Source of the DNA: Dactylis glomerata
Taxonomy: Eukaryota > Streptophyta > Magnoliopsida > Poales > Poaceae
Length of the DNA stretch: 64,000 bases
Direction: 5' to 3'
Assembly (NCBI GenBank): GCA_007115705.1
Contig: QXEO01000243.1
Location: 124,001 to 188,000, forward strand
In this document: piece by piece, positions 35,714 to 46,444 of the stretch
Layout: each line of letters starts with the position of its first letter
How positions within the stretch are numbered: the stretch's first letter is position 1
Position numbers and translations under genes: made by a program
Notes under the pieces: generated by a model
Database searches by the model: none
Told to the model about the DNA's origin: nothing
Seen by the model: the letters and a program-made list of their open reading frames with translations, nothing else

Positions 35714-38700
35714 CTACAAGTCATCAGCCATGAAGATCTGGTTATAGGACGAGTCCATCTCATGCACCACGAGCCTCTCGACAGCGACAGTTCCACCGGT
35801 GGCGTTGTTGAAAAGGTACACGCCAGCCGCACTATAGATGGCTTCCGTTGGGTACACCCTTGATGTCGCTGTCGACCTTCCGCCCATCGCAAAGCTCTCC
35901 ACGATCGAGTGGTCCACGAGTACCCTAACGGAGAGGGCCTCACCATCGAGGACAGGCACGGTGTTTCCCACCACTCGCTTCACGACATCCCTGGCTAGTG
36001 TCGACCGCGACTCGTCGTGGCAAAAGTGGGTCTGGAGGGCCCCGTCGAGGCCCTTGGACACGTAGAAGTACACCGCTGTCTGCTCCGCCTTACCGTCAGC
36101 ATGGACAAGGAGACCGAAGGGGCCAAGTGCGCCGCGGTTGGCCGAGCCACCGCTGGTGCTGCAGTTGTAACCGACGTCGGCCTCGTTGAGAGCGGCAACG
36201 GCAGAGGCATCAAGACGGAAGGAGGCCTCAATGTCGAGTTGGGTGGCGCGGTGGAGAGAGAGTGGGTAGATGCTGCCATGGTCGATGGTGATGCCGCCTA
36301 GGTCAGTGGACTTCATGCGAAGGGTCTCGATCTCCTCCACCGGCCATTGGATGAGGTTGGTCCTGGTCTTCTCGTCGAGCTCCACCGTCCTCGGGATCGA
36401 CTGCACGCACACATCAATCCATTTATTTAGTTGAAATAATTCAAGCAAAGGTAGGTTCAATGATCGATCATGCATTCATGCACATCAACATCTTAGAGAA
36501 GAAAAATACATGAATACATCAAATTGGTGTCACATATTCATATAATTAAGTAAAGAATGTTCAAAGTCAATAAAATCGATGAGCCGGATCAACCTTGGCA
36601 CGAAGAAGCAACTACATAGTACAATACCAGGCAGTTCCCATCGATTCCAGACAAGAAGGGAGAAGAAAGTTCAAATTTGGTGGTTAGCTGTGACCGGACA
36701 AATTAAGATACCGTTGCCCCAATCATAACGGTCAAGACCGGAAGGCGTCGATGCATTTTTTTAGGCATGCACATGGTTCCACGTGGGATCGACGTGGCGT
36801 GCACATGTGGTGTCTAGCTAGGACATATGCACGACAGTTGGGCTGGATATATGTTGTCTAAGTTACTAGTATAACTCGTTGAAAAATGACACTTGGCTTG
36901 CAACTTTGCACCTGTTGACCAACGTTTGGAAGATGCAAGGGGGAATATTGAACTGATCAGAGAAAAAGTTGTCTTCAACTCAGTTGGCCTATCGATTAAT
37001 AAAATATTGAAATTAAGCATCTCACCCACCACGATGATCATCAAAAAGGGCTATATTGTACTGCTAGCTTGAAACGGTGTATGGGATTGCACAATCTGGT
37101 CAACATGTACATGTAGGGCCATGAGCTTGGAGAATGGACATGCATGCACGTTTTCAATTCCAGTTGTCATCTAAAAGCTGAAGATTTCAATCTTCAACAG
37201 CTAGCTAGCGACATGCGACCTATAGCTAGGTAGGTGGTTAAACAAGAAAGAAACGTGAAACGGCATGACAGCGACATGTCTGATCAGTTAAGCAGGTTGA
37301 AGGTCGGATCAATTGCATGATGCACGAGGTCTAACTAACATGCATAATGGAACTAAGATGCGAAGCTAAGGAAAAGTCGATGTATGCATACCATTAGGGA
37401 TGCCCATCCCTTGGCGACGTCCGCGCGCTCGGAGTCGGTCTCGCCGATCCACCCCCAAAGCACCCGCCGGTTCTTGGCGGGGTCGTAGAATGTCTTGGAT
37501 GCGTAGAACTTTCCCCAGTCGTACCTCAGCCCGATCCCTAGGTCGGCCTCCGGGTCCATCGGCGTCCATCTGTTGGCGGCCGCATCGTACTTCCCCAACG
37601 CGTACCAGTCGTGGCGATCGTCGTCGCTGCTCTCCTTGATCACATATAGCTCCTCGCTACCGCCCTTGCCACCGACGGGATAGAAGTCGATGCACTCCCA
37701 CATGCCGGTACCATCAACGCGGTGGAGCATGCCTGGGATGAGCTCGTAGTTGAGGAAGTCCTTGGTCTTGTACACCATGGCAATGCCGGCGTGGCCATTG
37801 TTGTCCTTGGACCCAATGACGGTGCGCCATGTCTGATCAGACTCGTCGAACCATGCGGTAGTCGGGTCACGGAAGTCCTTGTCACCGATCCCAGGTGGTG
37901 GGAGGAGGACAGGGTTGGCTTCGTGCTTGGTCCAGTTACGGAGGAGGGAGTCGTTGGGGTCCTCGGGCACGGCGAGACATTGGACCTGCACGGAGGCGTT
38001 GGTGGACCCGGTATAGAGCATGTTGAGCGTCCCATCGGGGAACACGGTGGCGGAGCCAGTCCAGACGCCGTTGATGTCGTACCACTGGTCGGGCACCATG
38101 GCGAGCGGGAGGTGGCGCCAGTGGATTAGGTCTCGGGACACGGCGTGACCCCACGCGATGTTGCCCCACACCGCCCCCTCGGGGTTGTACTGGTAGAAGA
38201 GGTGGTACCATCCGCGGTAGTACACCGGACCTGCACGTAAAATTCTAGATCAGATATGGATGGAAGAAAACACGAACTATAAGAGATGCAAATATATACT
38301 CAAACTAGGCAATTTGTTAAGGTTGATCTGTGATTAGGTGGATATGCATGCGTACGTTTGTGGCAAATTAAGGGATGTAATCATGTGTGCTTGGTTGGCA
38401 CACATTATTGCAATGGGGAGTTGGGGACCGATCTCTCTATCCATCCTCCGGTTTTCTTTCTCGATTCAGTTTTGTGGCAACCAATGGCGTGTGATATACT
38501 TAGTCAAATAGCTAGATGCAGATAAGGTTCCCTTCCGCGCGAGACAGCCGGCGATCCAGCAAGTGACAATCGTACAAGAATATTCCATGAATGGATCGGT
38601 TAAAATAGGTACTAACCGTTGGGATCTGCATGCATGTCGTCGCCGGAGTACGTACGCCGCCGGCCGCACCAGCGAGCAGAAAATCAATGGCAACAGCGTC

Positions 38701-39217
38701 AGCTCATGTCGACCAAACCACGAGATATGAAAGCAAAAGACATCTGTGTTGAATCGGACGAAAAAGGAAAGGTGTAATGGATGAATGTACCGTTCATCCA
38801 GTTCATCTCGGGCTGGAAATGGAACCCGGTGCGCTGCCACTGCAGCATGGCGTTGCTCCACGGGAACCCGTCGGCGTCGGCGTCGGCGCCGGCGCCGGCG
38901 CCGAGAAACCCCATCTCCTCCGCCGCGCCGGACGTCTTCTCCGACACGCCCGCGTCCCTCCCCCTGCTCCTCGCCGTCTCCGACAGCGCGGGCATGGCAG
39001 CCACGTCCACGGCCACGCGGTCCACCCTCGACCCGGCGAGCGCGCTGGCGACCACGAACACCACCACGGCCGACGCCGCCAGCACGGCCGCGCACGCGCG
39101 CCACCTCACGGCGCCGCCGCCACGGCGGTCGTCATGGCCGGCGTCGTCGGAGGAGTGGGGCAGCGGCTCGTACGCGTATGGCAGCGGCGGCGTGCCGGCA
39201 ATGGCCCGAGACTCCAT
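35714..39217 (-). CDS. Vacuolar-type GH32 beta-fructosidase: invertase or 1-FFT-like fructosyltransferase, 4 exons, 653 aa
   Basis: Exons (minus strand) are 39217-38791, 38625-38617 (9 nt), 38230-37392 and 36400-35714. All introns are GT-AG and phases match. The protein starts MESRAIAGTPPLPYAYEPLP, with the acidic/dileucine-like vacuolar-sorting leader. A membrane anchor follows (about residues 41-62, CAAVLAASAVVVFVVASALA), then a variable linker and GFPWSNAMLQWQR. Catalytic landmarks are the nucleophile Asp143 in WMNDPNG, the transition-state Asp267 in FRDP and the acid/base Glu324 in MWECIDFYP. The C-terminal beta-sandwich includes VRVLVDHSIVESFAMGGR. WMNDPNG and GVWTGSAT are typical of invertases, while overall wording (GALQTHFCHDESRST, MDSSYNQIFMADDL) is typical of grass fructan enzymes. 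Likely substrates are sucrose and/or fructans in the vacuole. Vacuolar invertase and fructan:fructan 1-fructosyltransferase cannot be separated from sequence alone. Confidence 0.93.
38617..38625 (-). other. 9-nt mini-exon (exon 2) of the minus-strand GH32 gene
   Basis: ATCCCAACG between a tgcag acceptor and a gttagt donor. It completes Asp (with the preceding G), encodes Pro and Asn, and gives the first base of Gly in NDPNG. This mini-exon is a classic feature of plant acid invertases and fructosyltransferases. Confidence 0.9.
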
Positions 39218-39296
39218 TGGGAAATTTCCAAACCAAAAATGGAGTAGATTCTGATGGGTGGATGGATGTGGCTTCCCGAGCGAGCGTGCGAGCGCG

Positions 39297-39303
39297 ATTT
39301 ATA
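39297..39303 (-). promoter_or_regulatory. TATA box of the minus-strand GH32 gene
   Basis: TATAAAT on the minus strand, 80 bp upstream of the ATG at 39217. Confidence 0.65.
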
Positions 39304-39499
39304 GCTGCGCGGGGAGCAAAAATGGCAAGGAAGAGCGGGATGCAAGCGCGTGCGTAGGTATCCGTGGCTGGCGTGTGGGGCCGGCTAGTCAGCGAGGGTA
39401 AAAGGGACAATGACCCCACGGGATCGTTGGATCCTCTCTTCTCGCTCACTGGGTTGATTCTTTTTAATTAGGATAGTTGCTATCCATTTCTAGGCACTT

Positions 39500-41260
39500 T
39501 CTATTCTGTATCTTTCCCTATAAGATTTGACTGTGCATATATATCTTTTCCTACACCTTATTACTCAATTCCTTTTCCCTTCTTCCTGGACCGGGCTCAA
39601 CCGGTTTAATCTCTCATTAGAAAATTGCTCCTCCATGGAAATTTACAAGACAACCACCGATCGATATTAATTTATTCTTAATGACCCAATGATGATGACC
39701 TAGTAGCCTCTCTACGGGCAACACCATTGTCGGCCAATGCCAAATCGCCAGTTGGCTGCCTCCTGTGAGTATAAAATATGTGGCTCGAGAGAACCATATA
39801 AGATGAAGAAGATGTCAGAAAGACATCTTTTTATCAGGTTTTTACCGCCTTTTCTGATTTTGGAATTAGCTTACCGAAGAGGACTACATTAACTACAAAT
39901 CACAAATCTGTTTGTATCTTGATCGAAATATGTCGGCAATAATTTCTTTATTTGCTTGCTTGCCAGCTAGAAATTATCTAAGGTTTCTGGTTCGAAGAAA
40001 CCACATAGAACGATAAAGAGACAACCGTAATGGAACATGTGGAGAACGGTCGATATTGTCGTTGGTGTCCACTTTTGGACATTACTTGCAAAAGCGGTCA
40101 CATCTGACTTGATACTCTATCATATCATATAATTCTATGTATATCTTACTATAGCTTAATCTTTTCCTTTCCCTCTTCCCGGACCCCCACATAGCCAGTT
40201 TTAGCTCCCATAAAAGAAGTTTCCCTTTTGATAATGAGACACTCTTAGTGAGCCGTTCATGACGACCTATTGGTGTCTATCCAAACACCACACCACCATT
40301 AATTGTCGACCAATGCCATTTCGCTACTTGGCCATAGCCCAAGAGTATAAAAGTCATGGATCAAAAGAACCCTTGAAGTCGGAGAAGAAGCCACACCATG
40401 AGTGAAATGGTCGAGGATTTCGTAAACCCATTTTGATGGTTGTTTGTTGTGTTGTCATAAATTGCCGGAAGAGTTTACAACCAACTTCATTCCTTGAAAA
40501 ACACAATTATTTCATGACATGCGGGTTATACCCCCAAACTCTGCATCAAAATGTTGCATACAACTTTTTTTATTCAAATTTTCAACGAAGCCTTACAAGC
40601 AAAATACAAAGATCAAACCGAATTCGGCTCACTGACGATAGATGTCGCAAAACCTACAAGCTTGATGAAGGGGGTGGCCATGTCTGGGCCCATGCCCTGA
40701 CCTCAAGCCTATGCACATCATCAGATAACCGGGGGCCTCACCAAAAACCCCAACAACGTTTTGGGAGCACAAATCAGTCCAGTAAACCCCGAACACACTC
40801 CATTGCACATGCTCAAAAATTCACCACCACCATCTTGGTATGTGCGTGTGTTCTTGACGAGGAATGTCCGATATGAAAGCTCTACTTTCGTCGTGATACA
40901 TAAGACAAAAATAACTAAAATTAACCCATCAATTCAAATTTTCTAGATATTGTACATGATTGTGAGTAATCATCATTAATGACCTATTACAATTCACCGA
41001 TCGGTCGCCTCCAAGGGGTATGATTGAAGTCGTGGCACACAATAACTCTAGAGGCTAGAGAAATTGTACAGGTGAGTGAATAGGTCGATAACGCGGTGGA
41101 TCTATTTAGCGGTTTTGACGCCTTCTCTAGTTTTGGATATTGCTCGCAGGATATGTTACAACTGATCCAGAAAACTGAAATGGTTAAGACGATTATTGTA
41201 CTTGATCGTGAATCACATGTTCTCTCCTAGAAAAACGTTGCTACCACTAGTACCTCATTT
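39500..41260. repeat. Diverged direct repeats upstream of the minus-strand GH32 gene
   Basis: Related blocks recur in the same orientation: 39590-39850 and 40190-40420 share 'ccaatgcca..tcgc', 'gagtataaaa' and 'agaagaag'; 39835-39900 and 41105-41160 share 'ttt..gacgcctt/accgcctt', 'ctagttttgg/ctgattttgg' and 'attgctcg/attagctta'. The copies are strongly diverged. No coding sequence was seen apart from a short unmatched frame at 40433-40876. Confidence 0.45.
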
Positions 41261-41489
41261 GGACTAGTACAGGGGATTTAAATTACAACAATAATGAATG
41301 TAAAATCAGGGCCCGCAGAATCATGACATCGCTTTCTTCCGGATTATCCATACATGAAGACCAATAAGCAGAATCAAATTTGCGCTAAAAAAATAAGCAG
41401 AATCAAATGGTGAAGATTTCAAGCACAATAAATAGTGCATGATATGCATATCCAAATAAAAAAAAGCAACTATAGCTCAGTAGAGGAAA

Positions 41490-42320
41490 TAATAGTCGAG
41501 CACAAGAACTACATCGAGGGGAGAGGAGAGGAAGCAACATAATCGATGCGCTCAAGACATGCAAGATATATATTGGCTGCCAGGGTGGTGCCACGTCGGA
41601 CGGATTGGTATGTCCCATTCCTCCGACAGTTAACTCGGTATATGTCGCTTTTGTCAAGGTCGATCATCAATGGCCCACCAACAGACAACAGTTGCGCATT
41701 GGGGTAATCAGGCCACTGTGTATCTCATGTTGTTGGGAAGTGGCGGATACTGATTAGGCTGGATAACATGGAACACCAAGATAATTAAACCGATCAAGAG
41801 ATTCAAATTGATAAGCCAATTATCGCACATCATCGTGGAATCGTGGATCACATGCTTTTCTTTAGAAAGAAATTTTAGCGTTGCTAGCTAGCTGACGTAC
41901 TCGTTCAAGGAGCTTTTTTTAGGAAAACGAGAGCTTATATTAGTACAACTAATGGATAGAGTGTGGATCCCACCTGTTGCTTCCAGACTATCCATCCCCT
42001 AATAACATGACGACCACCAACCGGGACCAAACTGTCAAGATTCAATCAACAATTAAGTAGTCCAATAATGCTGGTAGATCGAAACAAAATAATGCAGCTA
42101 CAGTAGACAAGAAGGAGCACGGCCAGTAGATGGAAGAGGGAGGGAGGAGGAGGAAGCAACACAATCAATCAGTGAGCTCATCACATGCTGGGTACACTGG
42201 CTGTGCCAGGTGTTGCCACATCAGATTGGTCATCATCCCCTTCCTCCAACAGTTAAGTCGTTGGTTCATCCTCCCTTTCCTCCAGGTCAATCACCAACAA
42301 AGCATGTATAGATATGGTGT
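41490..42320. repeat. Diverged ~200-bp direct repeat between the GH32 genes
   Basis: 41505-41690 and 42125-42305 share, in order, 'gaggaagcaaca.aatc', 'tggctg.cagg.tg.tgccac', 'tc.gattggt', 'ccttcctcc.acagtta' and 'caaggtcgatcatcaa/ccaggtcaatcaccaa'. Nothing coding lies in it. Confidence 0.65.
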
Positions 42321-42773
42321 AATACTGTAATGGACGAATTTCACGAGATAGAGATATGTTATAAGAAATAGGTTATTAAGTAACTTTAAATGAATTATGG
42401 ATACGTCGGGAAGCCAACTTGCCACGTGCGTGGCTCATGGGGCTGCGAAGTGGCAGATGGGTTCATGGATGCATGTCTCTTGACGGCCGATGAGATGGAT
42501 TAACAATTGGCAGATGCTGACTCGGCGTAGAGGTGGCGGTGGTATATAGTATTGTGGCATGCGCAGATATGTAGAAATACTGATATGAGGATGATTGACC
42601 AATTATGGAGCAGATAATAGGAGATGGCTTGTATAGGAGCTGGCATGTATGTAGATGCATCACGCCACAGCTACTACTTGCATAAGGGCCGGTGTACAGA
42701 AGAAGAAGACACCGCACATACAGTTGAGGACTTGAGGTGGATGCATGTGCTACATACCTACATGCATCCTGCA

Positions 42774-42850
42774 TGCATGGATCGATGCTTCTGAAACTTG
42801 GGTGGGTTGCACCGATCCAACGTGCATGGATCGATGCTTCTGAAACTTGG
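42774..42850. repeat. 28-bp direct repeat, period 49 bp
   Basis: The unit TGCATGGATCGATGCTTCTG continuing to AAACTTGG occurs at 42774-42801 and 42823-42850 without mismatch. Confidence 0.9.
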
Positions 42851-45800
42851 ACGCTATTTAGCACGATGCTGGAAACAGTTAAAGTATTCAGCGTCGCTCG
42901 TGGGGTGCGGCTCCGATGAAGCACTAGCGTCCGCCGCCCCCACCCTCACCTCCCTTTCCACCCATCGCACCTCAATAATGCTAGACCTACGGGCATATTG
43001 TAGTAAGCCGGTGGGCATAGCCCCGCGCATCCGGATGGCAGGTCTTTTTTTATCTTCTTGCCCCTTCTCGTGGCGGGGGACCTTCGGATCGAGTATGGTG
43101 GTCGGCCCTGGGGACGTGCGAGGTGGAGTCGTACCACCGAGGCGGCGGCCCTTAAACGGTGGTGGCTAGGCGAAGATAGTTGCGAGGGCACCGACATGGT
43201 TTCTCTCGCCCTAGGCCCGACGGTCGGCCAGCCGACGCCTTAGGGCACTGCTTGGGCGTGACGTGACAAATGTCATGGTCACCTCTCCGACCAGATGACT
43301 TGATGGATCTGCTGGTGGAGCAGCCTTCCATCTATTGTGTCGACGACGGCAGGTATCATTGTTAGGCGCTTGATGATGGATGCACGCAGGGCAGTAATGT
43401 TGTGTGGCGTTGTGGCGGTGCCTACGGCAGGTCTGGCAAATACAATGCTTTGATCCCTATCCTGGAGATGGACGAGCATAAGTGTGGCGGGTACTTCTCA
43501 AGCATGTGCAACAGTGTGCGCTAAGAGTCTGCTGGGCCGGTTTGTGGTTCCAATCCGCCATTGAGCGGTTTAGTGAGGCACATCAGTGGGGCTGGGGTAT
43601 GGGATGGCATGCATCCAACTTACTTTTATGCCTCGTCTCTTTCACGGACCTCAATAGATATAAGATGAATCAAGAAAGCAACCAGTGAATTAGCAAGCTA
43701 GGAGACCAGGGTTGCGTCTAGTCTGATGCAACAGTGACGGCCTCAACATGTATATGCAAGCCCAAGTTCGATCATGCATGCGTGGTTACTAATAGTAGTG
43801 CTATACATGTTGCTTGCAATCAGCGATCAGCGATGATGGTTGATGCGTGATGCACGAGTTCACGATGGCGCTGTCTGTCTCTGCGCGGAGGAGCAATGGC
43901 ACGATGAGACGGATCGAGTAGTGCCAACCTGTGCTTTCATGTGGCGGTTTGGACATGCCCACGCATCAGCAGATGTACTAGTACCCAACTTGTTTCAGTG
44001 GAGAGCCTTGTTTGTGAGTAGAAATCAACGTCATTACTGGAGGAAGAAGGCCTAGCTGTGCCAGTATCCAAGTTGATCGATCGACCGACCAAACATGCAT
44101 AGACATATGCATGTGGATCCGTGAGCATGCATGTGATGAACTGATGGGCAGGATCAGCTCGATCCATCATGCTATCTGGCTCGGTTTTTTTTTTACAGCA
44201 GCGTGCTCTGCATTGTTGATAATGAGTTAGCGTTTACGGGATTATATACAAAGAAAATACTACTTTTTTACAATATACAAAGAAAATACTAGTACTAATT
44301 AAAGCTCTATAAGAGCCAGATGTGGCGGCCAGGATCAAACGAGAAGAGGTCATAGCGAGCAATACCACTCAGCTTGCCCTCGATTGGTGATCCATAATTC
44401 TGGGCTGAACTGGCGAAAAGATTTTTCTCTACTGGGGCAACCAAGTCAAAGAAACAAGGCTTCACTTAAATTGGGCTTTCAACTTGTTTGCCATGCGAGA
44501 AAGCTGGCCGGAGCCTCCCAAGGTGAGCCGTTCCCTGCCGAGCAGGTATGTCCGTGTGATGGGCTTTTCAAATGCATAGCTATGTATAGGAAAAATAATC
44601 TGCTAAAATAAGGTATAGGACATATTTTGTTTTGGTTTGGCCTCCTTATATGGTATTATTTCCTAGAGTGTTCTTTAGTCCTGACATCATAAAATCTTTC
44701 TATTTTACCGGGACGTGGTATATATCTTTATTATCTTTACACTACTAATGGATTGGACTTAAGGTGATGAAGTTGGTGAACCCGAATGATGTAAAAAAGG
44801 ACGCACTAGGCTTACCAACAATGCAACAAAGAGGGATTTACGTCGATCATTGTCTACAAAAGTACTATATATATACCGGAACACGGGGTGAAGCCACATG
44901 AGGACACCATTGTACACTCAGATGAGATCGGAGAGGTATACAAATGATGTACCAAGTTCATGCCCCCAAAACGGATAAAATCATTCAAGATATCTTCTAA
45001 TATTTATTCTCATTCTGAGTTTTTCTCCTTTCATCTGCCAAGTCTTGACCCCCTTGAAATTGTGCTCATACATGCTCATTCTTGATCTCCGTTTACTTGT
45101 GTTTGTACATGCTCCTAACCAACGGGAAATTTTGATTTGGTTGGATTTTGTTCCCATGTCCTTCAAGTGTGGATCTTCGAACATAATTAAATTTATCTTA
45201 CTAATATGTGGTGGCCATTACCCCTTTGCCCCAAGAGACACGCACATGCGGCATTTAGGGTTCCTGCGCCTCCTGTCGGTGCCGCCGTTGATCTGCCTTG
45301 CTTCTATGGCCTTCAGGTCATGGAGGCGGGGTGGATATCTGTCCCTATCAGCGAGAGGATTTCATTCTCTTGGTTTTAGGGTTAAAGTTTGGTGAGGCGG
45401 AGCCCAGGTGATGGTGGCAGCGTCTTCTCAAATAAATTATCCCCGGATTTAGCCCCATCCCGGGGGCGACATCCATAAGCTTGTTATATTGGTGTGGTTA
45501 TCAAGGACTTCTTTTGGCTGTGCGGATCTCTGAATCGTCAAGGAGGTTCATCGTCAGTTATTCCCTTCTTCGTTGTCTCCAGGATGGTTGTGGTCTTTTC
45601 TTGACCATTTCGAGGACTTCCCGTCCGCAACCAACAACATCAGGCCAACTCAAGAAGGATCGGTAGCGGCAGTGCACAGTCGACATTGTATGGTGGTTGA
45701 AGACGAAGGGCATCCCACAGATTCCGTTGTAGTCACTCCTTGCAAAAATATGTTTCATAATAATATACTAGAATTAATGTTAGAAAATGATTCTCTCAAC

Positions 45801-46340
45801 TTTATCTAGATATGCATGTTGACCAAGTTCACTGAAAAATATCCACATTTACAATTCCTAATATATAGGATATGAAACTATACGCCACATATTTTGAGAG
45901 GAAGATATATATCGTTCTACTCCCCCATTCCAAATTGATTGTCTCAGATTTATCTAGATTCACGTTTATCTGCACACTTAAAACACGTTCAGATACATGC
46001 ATATCTAGATAAAGTTGAGAGAATCAATTTAGGAGGAATGGAGTACTAATTTTATGTCATGATTTTTTGTTTGTGAATACATAATTGTTATTTCTTAGGG
46101 CATGTACAATGGGGTGACGTCAGCCTTCACTTACGACTGCTATGCCAGATTTTTTGCTTAGTTGGAGGAGAGAAAACGTAAAAGAAAAGGTTGTGCATTC
46201 CCTTAGCCCTTTTTGAGATAAGGTTGTCTTTCCTTAGCTAACAGATGATCCCTTATTAAATAAGAGAAAACTATTTTATCATTGTATCAATTAGAGTGCT
46301 TAATTAGAGTACTAATTTGTGGTTGGATGGATAAGGGTCA
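42851..46340. other. Intergenic, no intact gene
   Basis: 43040-43690 and 45230-45720 have degenerate GC-rich, retroposon-like text; the former resembles 13560-13790. Frames there are short and interrupted. The remainder is AT-rich intergenic DNA. Confidence 0.4.
45920..46043. mobile_element. Stowaway-like MITE (124 bp)
   Basis: CTCCCCCATTCCAAATTGAT and its near inverse ending AGGAGGAATGGAG, flanked by TA. The 'tctcaactttatctagat' arm recurs alone near 33110 and 45796, so fragments of the same family are scattered in the window. Confidence 0.8.
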
Positions 46341-46357
46341 ACAATATTGTGGAGTAT

Positions 46358-46364
46358 TATAAAT
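46358..46364 (+). promoter_or_regulatory. TATA box of the plus-strand GH32 gene
   Basis: TATAAAT about 81 bp before the ATG at 46445, the same spacing as in the divergent GH32 gene. Confidence 0.6.
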
Positions 46365-46444
46365 TAATTGGGCTATTAATGTTGGTCCAACTATAATAAA
46401 CCCGTCCGGGAGACTGACAGAAGGAAAGAGTCAAACAAATTGTG

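Noticed and set aside
35838..36301. Plus-strand ORFs over GH32 exon 4
   Set aside because: Antisense shadows; the minus strand carries the conserved beta-sandwich motifs.
38777..39357. Several overlapping plus-strand ORFs of 150-190 codons
   Set aside because: All are shadows of GH32 exon 1 in a GC-rich, stop-poor region; their compositions (poly-Arg/Ala/Thr) are not protein-like.
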